A stretch of DNA of 64,000 nt from Dendrophyllia cribrosa (GCA_024195265.1 JAJLRJ010000004.1:38246811-38310810); one strand, 5' to 3'. Shown: positions 45,002 to 55,999, counted from the stretch's first letter. Made by a program: numbers and translations. Notes: generated by a model from the letters alone, not told the origin.

Positions 45002-45629
45002 GTAGGCAAAGGCACAAAGTTAACTGAGTTTGTGGGCTCAACGAATGATTCGACAAATCAGTGCATGTAGATTGTTCTTTGCTTGTATCATATATGGATT
45101 TAAAGCGTTGTAATATTCTTTCTTGCTGTGGTAACACCTTTTATTCATAAACTTTATCAGGCAATTGTAATTTACCACTGAATGTCATTGTCTACAGTCA
45201 CAATTTCATATGTGCACTATGATTTATTGACTAGCTATTTATTGACTTTATTCGGCACTTTATTCAGCTTTATTGCATTGTAGTTAACTGGAATAGTTAT
45301 CCATATAGCACTTTCAGTCCCTCCAGCTCATAGTCCAGCAGCAACAACAATGTAAAATAATTATTTATCCTATGTTATTACATCAAGTGAAGGATGGTGT
45401 GAGCACAAAAATGAAGAGAGGTGTATTTTTATTGTGAAAGAGCTGTATGCTTTCATCTGGTTTCTTGCTGCTAGAGTAATTTTACTTGGCATGTGAAATA
45501 TTTATCACACTATTAGTCGGTACTAGATATTGTTTCATGGGCCAGGTAAAATCACTCCACTGAAAAAAAAAATTGTAGTAAGGGGCTATATTATATAACA
45601 AATATTAAAGAGTTGTTCTGTGATTATAG

Positions 45630-46504
45630 GCAAAGAGGCAAAGGAACTATTCAAAAATCTAAGAAACCGCTATAACCGAGATAAGAAAAGGATTAAAAGT
45701 CAGAAGGTTAGCGGAAAAGGAAGTCAAGATGTCCAGCAAGCTGAACAGCAGAGTTCAGAACTTTTTAAATATCTGAGGTGGCTTGATCCATACATCAGAC
45801 CACGCAAGAGCAAATCTAATTTATATCCAAGTTCTGGATTAGCTCATGAAGAGAGTAATGACGAATCAGATGAGTTGGATGATCTAGACTCAGAATCCCA
45901 GTCTTCTGATAACCTCAGAAGCTCAACTCCATCAAGTGAGATAAGCAACATGGATGCCGATAGAGGTGGTACGACTTCTGGCACTCAGAACAAGGAAATA
46001 TGTGGCAATGTGAAATCTGATGTAACAGGGCAACAAAAGTACAGGAAAAGGAAAAGTGCGGTGGATAAGACTGTTGATAAAGTTGAGCTTGAACTTATGC
46101 AATCAATAAGTTCTAAACTTACCAGCAGGCCAGAAGAAAGAAAACAAAAAGATGAAGATGATTTGTTTTGTGAGCTGCTTGCCACCCAGTTACGTCAGTT
46201 CAACCCCAGAGATAAGTTGCTAATCAAGATGCGTATCAATAACACTGTATATAATCAGCTAATGAAGCCATCAATGAGCACACCTTTATATTATGAGCAA
46301 GCTGCAGGAGCTCCCCCAGTTCAAAGTCAATTTAATGTTCCAAGTGTAGGGGGAGTTGATACTAGCCCAGTTAGTAGGCAATTTCATGTTCCAAGGTCAG
46401 AGGAAATTGAGTCAACGCCAATTAACAGGCCATTTCACATTACAAATCCCGAGGAAATTGAGTCAAGGCCACAATTTCCCCCTGGATTCTTTTTTCGTAG
46501 TTAA
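45630..46504 (+). CDS. Harbinger MADF/Myb-like DNA-binding protein, exon 2
   Basis: The exon begins after the acceptor GATTATAG (AG at 45628-45629) and continues the domain with GKEAKELFKNLRNRYNRDKK, the third MADF helix. A W-L-D-P-Y-I motif, an acidic Ser-rich linker (about residues 115-150), a basic patch (KYRKRKSAVDK) and a C-terminal helix with DDLFCELLATQLRQFNPRDK and LLIKMRIN follow. This is the BESS-like self-association region typical of MADF proteins. Three imperfect repeats containing 'QFxVP...E(E/G)(I/V)(E/D)S' precede the stop at 46502-46504. The transcript faces the transposase gene. The intron of 628 bp carries no coding sequence. Confidence 0.8.
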
Positions 46505-46908
46505 ACAGACTAATAGCTAGTCATTTGTTTGAGATTTGGTCGAAAAGACATTGACATTTTGTTTGTTGGTAAAAATTCTGTTCACTTCTGTGTACCAAGT
46601 GTTTGAAGAGAAACACTAGTTTTACCAAGTGTTGAAATTATTACCAGTTTGTTTTCATGTATATGAGATACAGCCATGTATTAAAGTTTACACTTGCTAG
46701 CATAAAGTTGAAATGAATAAAAGACAAAAATGTTGTTGTTGCAGGGGAAGTTTATTTATGTATTGTTTATTTGCCTAAACCTAAGTAGAAATGACACTAA
46801 TTAATCCTCAGGGGAGACAGGAGTTTCTTTCAAATGGAACATTGATAAGCAGTAGTTAATACACCAAGAACTGCAGTCTTGTACTGCCCAAAACACAACA
46901 TGTGTATT

Positions 46909-47058
46909 TGTTGCAGGTTAAATTGAGCCTTAGGTTAAAATGATCTTAACCTAGGTTGGTTTTGAACTGTCTTTGTTTGGTACTTATGATTATTATGATA
47001 ATGAGTGAAAAACAAAAGGAGTTTCATTTTAACCTAAGGCTCAATTTGACCTGCAACA
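46909..47058. repeat. 150-bp palindromic MITE-like insert between the two Harbinger genes
   Basis: Arms of 34 bases at 46909-46942 and 47025-47058 (TTGCAGGTTAAATTGAGCC...) match with one mismatch around an 82-base core that has its own short CTTAACCTAGGTT palindrome. Confidence 0.8.
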
Positions 47059-47357
47059 TATTCACTCTCACTTAACTCTTTTTGCATATCCTTTTTATAT
47101 TTTCATACCACCCAGTAGTGTTAGATGATTACTTGGGTCCATTTACCAGTTTGAAATGCATATACATACAATTTAAAACTCAAAATGCAGTTGAACAAGT
47201 ACATGAACATGATTTAGTGTTTTAATAAGTTTTTCTATTCAATTCATTTAAAACTTTATTGAAACTACATTTTATAGCTTAATCAACACTTAATTAATTA
47301 TTAATTATTATTAATTATTATGTCTTTCTTTGCCCAATAGTGGAAACTGCATGCACT

Positions 47358-48462
47358 TCAACGCCTTGGGCCCTTGCACCTGACATAGTCCCATTGCCAG
47401 GGTACAGCACCCTCTTGTGAATTAACATATTGTTTCAAATTTTCTCTGACACTAACTGCAGACTGCTGGTACCGTGATCCTCTAGGACGACACAAAGGCC
47501 TCAATGCACCATTACACTCATCCTCCACAATTCTTCTCCATTCACCAGGGCGTATTTGTCCTGTGCTGTCCTCACTGTCCACAAATCCAACAGGGCAGTA
47601 CAATGCATTGTTTGTTTGTCTGAGATAATTGTGGAGGCACACAGTAGCCTGTGTTATGGATTGAGCAGTTTCAACACTTCCTTGGATAGGCCGGTGAAAT
47701 ATACGCCATCTCGCTGCAAGAATGCCAAATGCATTTTCAATCACCCTTCTTGCTCGAGAGAGCCGGTAATTGAAAATTCTTTGGTCTTCAGGTAACTCCC
47801 TTCCAGAAAATGGTCTTTGCATCCATTGCTTTAAAGCAAATGCTTCATCACCTATTAAGAAGTATGGCAAAGGATTATCTCTCCAACCTTCAAGTGGTTC
47901 AGCACTGGGAAGATTCAGTTGCTCAGCTTCCAAAGCGTGCCCCATAGTTGAATGTGATAGAACACCACTGTCATTATTGCTACCATAATTCCCAATATCC
48001 ACTAAAGTAAATGAATAGCGAGCATCGCACACTGCAAGCAGATTTATACTGAAAAAGCCTTTATAATTATAGTACAATGAGCCACTGTTCAGTGGACATT
48101 GTATTGCCACATGTTTTCCATCGATAGCTCCAACACAGTGTGGGAAATTCCACAACCTTTGAAATTCACCTGCAATGTCTTTCCATTGTTCACTTGAGTT
48201 AGGAGGTCTCAAGTACTCCTCATGCAAAACAGCCCAAATAGCGTCGCATGTTTCTCGAATGATCTTTGAAACTGTTGCCCTCCCTATTCTGTAGGCAAAA
48301 GAGTTAGACTGTTGGCTATCACCATATGCTAAGTAGTGTAGAGTTAAACTTAACCGTTCTGCTGGTCCAATTGCCTGCCTCATTTTGGTGTCTTTCTTGG
48401 TAATTAACAGAGCCACTAAAGACAATAGATGTTCAAACCTGTCAGGTGACATCCTCATATAC
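47358..48462 (-). CDS. HARBI1-like: Harbinger transposase (HARBI1 type), exon 2
   Basis: The exon starts after the acceptor GTACCTAG on the minus strand (exon base 48462) and encodes the catalytic body. A helix-turn-helix-like region has ERLSLTLHYLAYGDS and YRIGRATVSKIIRETCDAIW. The DDE nuclease core has VGAIDGKHVAIQCP (first Asp), YFLIGDEAFALKQWMQRPFS (second Asp) and SRARRVIENAFGILAARWRI (Glu). The C-terminal helices read ATVCLHNYLR and MSPDRF-type leader sequence. These are the signatures of DDE_Tnp_4. The frame is open to TGA 47358-47360. Together with exon 1 it gives 438 residues, a normal length for the family. Confidence 0.9.
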
Positions 48463-48522
48463 CTAGGTACAAAAGTTGGGATAGACAATTGTAACTTAAA
48501 TCAAACACAGAATGGATAAGGT

Positions 48523-48542
48523 GGGGGGGGGGGGGGGGGGAT
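48523..48542. repeat. Poly-G/C tract in the transposase intron
   Basis: A run of about 18 consecutive G bases on the plus strand, C on the transcribed RNA. Confidence 0.85.
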
Positions 48543-48703
48543 TCGGGGGTCAGAAATTCCCTCCTACCCAGATATAGCATTGGGAACAATTGTCTCCCAT
48601 TTGAACGACTACGGGGTTGATAAATAAAAACCTGTTCTGTTGCCGAAATTTACTTACAAGTGTGTTAACTTAAAATCTCATCTGAGCTTGACTTACCATA
48701 TTT

Positions 48704-48795
48704 ATTCGATTAAACTCCGCGGCATTTATTAAATTTTTCGTGCTTCGAGTGCAGCGTTTATTCGAGGGCGGCGTTTAATCGAATAAATACGGTAT
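48704..48795. repeat. Short inverted-repeat MITE in the intron
   Basis: Arms TATTTATTCGATTAAACTCC and the reverse complement at 48765-48793 (GGCGTTTAATCGAATAAATA) enclose an unpaired core of about 40 bases. Confidence 0.75.
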
Positions 48796-48954
48796 GTGGG
48801 GCAATTGTCGAGACAATTTGCTAGAGTCAGTATCTTCCTTTGTCACAACCAAACGATTTATTTTTTCCTTCCATTGCGAAGTTAAGAAACTTCATTTTAA
48901 GCTATGTAAAACAAAATCCATTTGTTCCACAAATAAGAAAAGATAAAAGCTAAC

Positions 48955-49166
48955 CTGAAGTACAACTCTCTGTCGCCAAGACGGAGCTCTTGAACGAGAT
49001 TATGATAGTCTCCTTGCAGTATTCTTCTTGAATATATATCCCGTACCCATACACTCCTTCCGTGTCTTCGATTTTGGACTCTTCGACGTCTCCTCCGTCG
49101 GAGTAGCACCCACGTTAACACGATCATAACAAACAGCAACCCTTCCTCCGCTGCCATTTCCGCCAT
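48955..49166 (-). CDS. HARBI1-like: Harbinger transposase (HARBI1 type), exon 1
   Basis: I take the ATG at 49166 (AAGATGGCGGAAATGG), since the longer frame above it lacks an ATG in this reading. It encodes MAEMAAEEGLLFVMIVLTWV, a run of Arg residues (RRRRRRRVQNRR, possibly a nuclear-localisation signal), then YSRRILQGDYHNLVQELRLG and DRELYF. This last block is the conserved lead-in to the family's 'YFRMSxxxFExLL' motif, completed by exon 2 as FRYMRMSPDRFEHLL. The donor is at 48953-48954. Promoter sequence must lie in the right terminal repeat. Confidence 0.8.
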
Positions 49167-49202
49167 CTTGTTTCCTACCGAGACTTTCACTGCGCATGCG
49201 TA

Positions 49203-49297
49203 CGTCGCCAGTGTTATGCTTATTTCACAAGTGGGAACATTCTTGTGCTTATGCTTGCGCTTACACTTATGCTTATTTCACTAGTGGGAACCAGGCT
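49203..49297. repeat. Harbinger right terminus with two motif copies
   Basis: Two inverted copies of the terminal unit, TTATTTCACAAGTGGGAACA near 49221-49240 and TTATTTCACTAGTGGGAACC at 49274-49293, are separated by 'tgcttatgcttgcgcttac' units. Confidence 0.85.
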
Positions 49298-49639
49298 TAA
49301 ACCATCACCGTTTATGACAGAGCTCTATCCTGCATCGTGCTTTTAAAATCAACTATCAGGCTGCAAGTTTAAAACAGTGCCTTCAAAAAGGCATGGAATA
49401 GCAAGCAACATATACGCAATTCCACTACACTGTCTCTTTACGAGATGCTACAGCTGTAGACGTTATAGCTCCAAAAAGCAGCCAAATGACCTTCAAAAGA
49501 AACAACCAATTCGATCTGGAAAGAGGACCTGCATGAAAACCAGCTGCGGCTGATGTGGCTTTCCTCTCTAAATATAGTTATTTATTTATTTATTATTATT
49601 TATTAACCATTTCAGGATTAAAAAAAACATTTGGCCCAA

Positions 49640-49695
49640 TAAGAAGCCAGGATTTTGGATCCTCAAAAGAGGATACAACAAGTATAAAACCGTCA
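49640..49695 (+). promoter_or_regulatory. Promoter-like region upstream of hammerhead copy 2
   Basis: A CCCAATAAG box (about 49635) is followed by AGTATAAAACC at 49680-49690, a TATA-like element about 70 bases before the ribozyme. Confidence 0.4.
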
Positions 49696-49760
49696 AACTT
49701 CTAACAAACTACGGAATGCTATCAGTTTTTACTGCCATTCCACTGAGACCTTTAACAAAG

Positions 49761-49807
49761 AAACAACTGACGAGATTCACTATAGAATCGAAACTGCAGT
49801 CTTGTTT
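49761..49807 (+). ncRNA. Type I hammerhead ribozyme, copy 2
   Basis: Stem I is AAACAA (49761-49766) with TTGTTT (49802-49807), CTGACGA lies at 49767-49773, stem II is GATTC/GAATC with loop ACTATA, GAA is at 49790-49792, and stem III is AC/GT with a TGCA loop. The cleavage C is at 49801. The core is identical to copy 1, but stem I has changed on both sides while keeping pairing. The cut is predicted between 49801 and 49802. Confidence 0.85.
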
Positions 49808-49812
49808 AAGAA

Positions 49813-50150
49813 TGGAAAACTTAACATTTTCAAAAGACGGCATGCTAATACCTGGCCCATCCACATCAGGCCAAAAAGAGCTTGAAAAAGAAAACAAGCT
49901 GTTAGAATCCGCTGACGACGAGCTGCAGAGCGGCCAACATTCACCGATCAGAAAACCCCATCAGTACGGCCAACGCTCACCCATCAGAAAACGCCGCCAC
50001 GAGCCGAGAGAACAATATAGGCCCAGCAAATGGTCACGGTTCGACTACAGCGCCACTGCCTTGGATACTAAAATCATAAAATCAGAACAGTCAATCGAAA
50101 TGATGAAAGCACTTTTTTACAAGTGTTGTGTATATTTAAAATTAGATTAG
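49813..50150 (+). CDS. Short open frame directly after hammerhead copy 2
   Basis: The first ATG after the predicted cleavage site opens a 112-codon frame: MENLTFSKDGMLIPGPSTSG, a charged helix (KELEKENKLLESADDELQSG), Ser/Pro/Arg repeats (SPIRKPHQYGQRSPIRKRRH), then SRFDYSATALDTKIIKSEQS and a short C terminus. A polyadenylation-like AATAAA lies near 50183. The basic, Ser/Pro-rich middle and the 'ATALDxKxxKxxQSIExM' block resemble N-terminal regions of ORF1/gag-like proteins of cnidarian retroelements (from memory), truncated here. No catalytic domain follows on this strand. Confidence 0.4.
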
Positions 50151-50391
50151 GACAGGTGAATACCGGTATTTTATAACACTAAATAAAGCACTCTGTCTTG
50201 TAAAAAAATGGAGTAAAACTGGAAAGAAAACACAGCATTTGTTTCCTAGAGGGCCTGGGCCCAAGTGAATACACATTGTGTGTACTACAGAGAGTACCAA
50301 GCCACTCAATTTGTAATCTCGAAGTGTTCATGGCAAAATCATCGCTTGCGTTCAATTCTATAGAGTTTTTCTGTTGTTTAGCTTTTAAAAA

Positions 50392-52174
50392 ATGTCTCAG
50401 AAGTTCCGTTCTCAGAAAAGAAAGAGGAAGTTTGCTGCAAACCAGTTTACTGCCCAAGGTCACTCTTTAACTAACAAATCACTTGGTGAAACAAGTCGAA
50501 ACAAAGATGGTGGCAAGCAATTGTCAAAGGAAACTGCCTCTGATGAGAAGATTGCAAGTGGAAAGAAATGGCTGTCTGATCTTAAGGAAGATGAATCGGA
50601 AGAAGAAATTAATGGTCTTGAAGATTGTTCAGGACGCCAAATTTTTGATGCTGAAAGCCTTGCTTCAGCGATTGAGCAAGCTGCAGTTTGCAAAAACTGC
50701 AAAGAAGGCTCTCAGCATCTTCGTGAGGATGGAAGAATGGGTTTGGCCTCCCAGATGACCTTCAGGTGTGTTGAATGTGGTGAAGAAACCTCTTTTAACT
50801 CTGACTGCAAGACAGGACGGGTTTTCCCAGTAAATAGGAGTGCTGTTTTTGCTTCCAAGTTAATTGGACGGGGTTATGCAGCCTTGTCAGGTGTGCAATA
50901 CTTTGGACATCCCTGGGCCCATGGCCAAAAGAACTTATGAGAAACATTCAAAGCACATCAGGGATGCAGCTGTTATGAAGGCCAAGGAGAGCATGAGAGC
51001 AGCTGTCCAGGAGATCAGAGAAATTAACAATTGTGGAGAGGATGAGCTGGCTGACATTGCCATTACAATTGATGGCACTTGGATGAAACGGGGGCATAGT
51101 TCCCTTTATGGAGCTGTGTTTGCCCTTTCTTGGCAAACTGGCAAAGTCATTGACTACTGGGAGAATCAAGATGAGAGACCCTTGCAGGATTACCTATGTT
51201 GGAGAGCATCTCATGTCTGCAACATAACCCATGAAGGATCTGCAAATTCAATGGAAATGCGAGGAACGGTCGACATTTATTCTCGATCCATAAAGCAGAA
51301 CAAGCTGAGATATGTCACCATGACTTCAGATGGTGATTGCAAAAACCATGCAAGTGTAGTAGAACTGAAACCTTATGGTGAGACTGCTATTGTGAAGGAA
51401 GACTATGTGGGTCGCGTGCAGAAGAGGATGGGGCGAAGGCTTTTTGATCTCAAGAATGTGTACAAGGGGAGAAAGCTTGAAGATGGAAAGACTCTTGGAG
51501 GGAGAGACTGTTTCACTGAGGCTAAAATTAAACTGTTTCAAAAATACTATGACAAGGCCATACAAAGCCATAAGAATGACAAAGATGGAATGAACAGAAA
51601 TCTGGGCCATACTGTACCACTCTGCCTCCTCAGATGAAAACCCTCAGCACGACAACTGCCCGGAAGGTGAAACTTCATGGTGTGGCTGGCAGCAGGACCA
51701 AGCAAAGGGAATTGACAGTGACCAACACAAGTCACCCTTGCCCCCAGCTGTAGAGGAAGTGATCAAGCCAATTTTTAAAGCATTATATGCAGATGACTTG
51801 CTGGATTGCTGCCTTGAAGGGGCAATCAGAACCAAAACGAGTCCCTGAACACTGTTGTTTGGGGCCTATGCTCAAAAGATTCATTTGCTGGCCTGAATTC
51901 TGTGGAGACAGCATGTGCCATGGCTGTAGCACGCTTTAATGATGGTGCACATACCACTGCAAACATAACCAGAAGGCGTGACCTCAATCCGGGACAGTAT
52001 GTCTCTGAAGCTGCCGACAAAGAAGACAGCAAATGCATTTACCATGCAAGGAAAAAGTCAAGAGTGGGTGCCTTGGAGGCAAGACAGCAAAGGAGGAGTA
52101 ACAGACCTTTTTATTATTCACTGAAAAAAATTATTGCTACCCTTAATATGCTTTATATACTAAAGATGGCCTGA
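50392..52174 (+). pseudogene. Mutator-like transposase (PF20700 type), nearly full length, frameshifted
   Basis: The N-terminal frame (ATG 50392) has a basic start, a zinc-knuckle (CKNC...CVECGEETSFNSDC) and VNRSAVFASKLIGRGYAA. A shift near 50890 leads to LDIPGPMAKRTYEKHSKHIR, then the DDE core with IAITIDGTWMKRGHSSLYGA (first Asp), VTMTSDGDCKNHASV (second Asp) and VGRVQKRMGRRLFDLK. A shift near 51610 leads to AILYHSASSDENPQHDNCPE and TSWCGWQQDQAKG. A further shift near 51835 leads to QNQNESLNTVVWGLCSKDSF, ACAMAVARFNDG and a basic tail. Order and length match the Mutator-like transposase domain family found in animals. Three frameshifts in about 590 codons and no obvious large deletion mean the copy died fairly recently. 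Confidence 0.8.
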
Positions 52175-52179
52175 AGGAA

Positions 52180-55100
52180 ATCACCTTTGTTTCATATTAT
52201 GGCTATGAAGGATTTGTTTTAAAAGCCATTCAAGTGTTGGGAAGAAAATAGGATGGATTTATCCTTATCTTCCCCCAAAATATTTTCTGACTAGCGGGCA
52301 ACCCCAGGATGAGTAGACGGCGATTTTCGCCAGTCGCTGGAGCTTCCGGAGAACCCTGAATTTATTATTATTCAGATAATCAGATAATTCTGGTGTTTAT
52401 AGACTTGCCTACAAGTTGAGCTCAGTGAGTGCAGAGCACGATCAAAATGAAGTGAGCGCGGAACCCAACCAAAATAAAAGTGACCACGGCGCGCGACCGA
52501 AAGCTCTAGCCTAAGGCTTGGCTACCAGGTGATGCCTGTTGGCTAGTAAATTATAAACCTCACTAGCCCAAGGACTAGTAAGTTAAAAAGTTAAGGTCGA
52601 GCACTGAGATGTAAAAGTTTTAAGAAAAGTACCTATAAACCATACAGTCATTTTTAGAATCTGTGATAAATTTTCCGTGCAATGAACCTTTAAAGTCTTT
52701 ATTTTTGATAAACAGAAATGTTACTAGCTTTTACAATGTTGTATTATGTCGCTGTTTTGGGGGCTTAATGTTCATCCTGACATTTCATAACTGTAAATTA
52801 GGGTAGCAATGCAATTTTTAGGTTTATTGCACAGAGCTATCTTTGCTCTTATTAGAAAAGACTTAATTGGCCCCCTATATAGTAAAGTAAATTTGGCACT
52901 GTTGCCACAAGATAAGTGATTGTGCAATCAGGGACCTGTGTTTATGGGAGCAGTATGCTTTCTGGATTTAACAATTGCCTTTTTTTAATTTCTAGTGTGA
53001 TAGACTATTTCTTGCAGTTTAATTTGATATATAGATCTTTTTTTTAAAGCTTGCAAGATTACTTTGTTCATAAAATGTATGCAAATGAAGGTAGGCTGGC
53101 CCCTTGAGAACAAATCCATATTAAACTTGACTTTAAGCGGCATCACTGTTTTAAAACATTAAGTATTGTTCCACATAAGAACGATAGCAAACTTCATTGT
53201 TCTGCGGCATTGGCTCTTTCCACATAAAATATCTTTGATTTCAAGAATAGAGGAGGAGCTGATGGTTAATAATTATATTTCATTATAAAATAAAGAAAAT
53301 CAATTTGCGTCAAATAAATTTTAGGAAATGTTCGTGCTTAACCAATCAGAATAGCAGAAGACAATAGCTAATAATTTTGCTTCTTTGATGAAGTTCCCCA
53401 AATACAATTTCTTTTAAAAATTGTATGTTGTGCAATTGGGTCTCAAATTACTTGAAACCTTAAAAAAATTAGACAAAATGCACCTTGAACCTTAACTTTT
53501 TAGCGGTTTTTTAGTCTAGGCCAATGAGATCACTAGTTTTAACAATGAAAAATCTTGACATTCCATTGTGTTTGACATTCCATTGCCGTTGGCGCTATCC
53601 TTCTTATGCGGATCATTACTTAAGCCTAATTTAAATGTCCAGACGGACTCCATACATGCTAAACTTTTTGTTTAACCTGTAACTTATTCATTTGTTACAG
53701 TTTCTTAATTATCTGTTGTTCTTTTTACTATTTATATACTATATTTATATACGTCAAGCTAGCGTTGAAACATTGTCACTTTTTTAAATATTAAAATGTT
53801 TTTAAGTAATGTTTTATTGCATTTTTTATAGTTAAATGTATCACTGTGGTAAATAACTTAAATGTCAACTTAAAACTATGAAATTAACATAGTGTGACAA
53901 ATATGCATTGTGTGAAACAAGACAACCAGATGACATAATACACTGGGGAATTACCAACAAAGGTTTCCAGCTAAGTGAGCGAGCGATCAAGATTTTCATA
54001 TTGCCTGTGTATCTTGTATATACACTTCTTAAGTGCATTAGCACTGAAGGTCAATGTGAAATGATAGTTTTCTCAAAATCCTTTTCAAGTTTGCCTAATC
54101 GAGAACTCCTTGTTTCTCAACTCCAATCCTTGATGTTCTATCCACGAGGATTGAGTCAAGACTGTCAACTTACATTTGGGCAGTACTGCATGCCATATAT
54201 ATATAACTAAGCAGTTACATATTACTTACAGTTATCCATTATGTGACTGCAAAAGTGAATTCCATAATCACTGTAGTGACATTTTGCACCATTTTACAGC
54301 AAAGGAAAGTCCAAATCTGAAATTTAAATATTGTTAAGGGGGTTACACAGAGCAGACTTGGTCACCATCATTTCTAGGAGTACTTAATTGCTACAGAAAA
54401 CTGCTACCACTTACATTGATGTCCACAGGCATGGAAAACTTCTCATTCATTAAATAATCTATTAAAAACTAAGCCTGTTAAATGTGATTTTATATATCTA
54501 CAAAAGAGTTTCTTTTTGCTGATGGCTACTTTCCCACACGATCAGGGTAAGCCAAATCTAACAAAAAACCTACACAGTCTAGTTAGGGCATATTATCTAA
54601 CCCAAGCCAACAGTGCTGGTAATAACAGTCAGTCATCATATCAAAATCCTATATAATGTCCAACTATCAACTTGTGCCAGATATGGCAATGAGGTAAGGT
54701 CTGCCCTCTATTTTTCTTTTTATTATTGTTATTATTATTATTATTATCATTGTTTTACATACATGTCAGCATTTTCCCACACATTATGCATACAAATTCT
54801 TGTTGTCAAGGCAACTTCATTGACAAACAGGGTGCTTCTAAAAATACCAGCACAAGAGTATAGGCTACACTGCATGCATATCCTCTTGTTTTACATCATG
54901 TTCGGACCAGGGGGAGGAGCAACTTCCCATACATTCTCTTGAATGCAATCTAAACGCTATTCTTACAACTTGCAAAGCAATTATCGAGGCTTTTGCCAGC
55001 AGATTCTTTTTTAGTGCGTGTGCAGACGTTCAAAAATGACGATAACGCAGGACTTGGTATGGCTCTTTTATTTTGATAACTCAGAAAAAGACAATATTCG

Positions 55101-55580
55101 TATTCTCGGTAGTAAACTGGAACTAACTTGAAGTCAGGACTCATGTGGGGAAATCTTTTCACATGCAAATATTTTTAATGATATTCCCCTTTATGAGCCT
55201 CAATTGCAAGCTAGTTCCAGTTTAATACCAAGAATACAAATATTATCTATACATGTATCTTGAATTTATGTCGCTTTTCAGACATCATACGTGTACTTTG
55301 CTTCTTTAAACAAATTTTCCTCCAGTCTTCCAATGTCAAGACACAGAGCCACAGAGTTTAACAATCAAGTATTTATATCTCTTTGCTATGCATATATACG
55401 GCAAGGTTCAAGGTAATGAGTTTACAAAAAAAATTGTGCTTTGCACTGGTATCGTTGAGGTGAAAATCAAGGTCATTATTTCACATTCTTTTGTCAGTGG
55501 TTTTGACACAGTAATAATCACAGGGCTCTAAGAGCCATCTCATTAACGCGAAACAAGGTAAGGTTAATTTTAAGGGTAAA
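52180..55580. other. Non-coding stretch
   Basis: No supported gene. A (TTA)n run lies at about 54720-54748. Forward frames at 53908-54210 and 54613-54942 show no domain. Motifs such as ACCAATCAGAA recur but are too short to interpret. Confidence 0.4.
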
Positions 55581-55584
55581 TTAA

Positions 55585-55995
55585 AGGGAGGGTTTCACGG
55601 TTCGGCCCATGTGCAAGCTATGACATAACCCATTTAATTTCATTGTTTAGACCAATCGGAAGCGAGTAGATAACTCTGGCGGGAAATTTGCCCGTGAAAA
55701 TGTCACGGTCAGTCAGCTGATTGAATGGATGATTATACATACCCATGGGCGCCATTCAAAACCACCAGAGCGTAGAATAAATCCTTCGGGTCAAAGGTTT
55801 TATTCAGTGCTGACTTTGTCGGTGTAATTCGTTGAAATTCAGTGAATTTTGGTCATCCTTAGCTTTGTTTGGATTAATTATAGTATGTGATTATTGAAGT
55901 AAATGTGAGTCGTTTTTTAACCGATAAAGTGTTGGTAAGAAAGCTAATAAAGCATTTTAATCTGTGCACATGTGCTGAACCATGAAACTCTCCCT
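55585..55995. mobile_element. TTAA-type MITE, 411 bp
   Basis: Imperfect terminal repeats of about 32 bases (AGGGAGGGTTTCACGGTTCG at the left, the complement of AACCATGAAACTCTCCCT at the right) are flanked by TTAA at 55581-55584 and 55996-55999. The TTAA duplication and AGGG start match Kolobok-type termini. No coding sequence. Confidence 0.75.
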
Positions 55996-55999
55996 TTAA

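Larger units (their letters stand above)
48463..48954 (-). other. Intron of the Harbinger transposase
   Basis: The intron runs from donor GTTAGC (at 48954) to acceptor CCTAG (at 48463), 492 bases, and keeps the frame (Phe-Arg-Tyr-Met across the junction). It contains a poly-G run and a small MITE. Confidence 0.8.
44567..49297. mobile_element. PIF/Harbinger transposon, apparently complete (4.73 kb)
   Basis: The ends AGCCTGGTTCCCACTAG and CTAGTGGGAACCAGGCT are perfect inverted repeats flanked by TAA target duplications (44564-44566 and 49298-49300), as expected for PIF/Harbinger (TWA). Both genes required by Harbinger elements are present with open frames and consensus splice sites, arranged convergently. 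No inactivating change is visible to me, so this copy could be autonomous. Confidence 0.9.

Noticed and set aside
46868..46885. AACTGCAGTCTTGT, like the 3' half of the hammerheads
   Set aside because: No CTGANGA or stem II precedes it. CTGCAG is a common palindrome, so this is chance.
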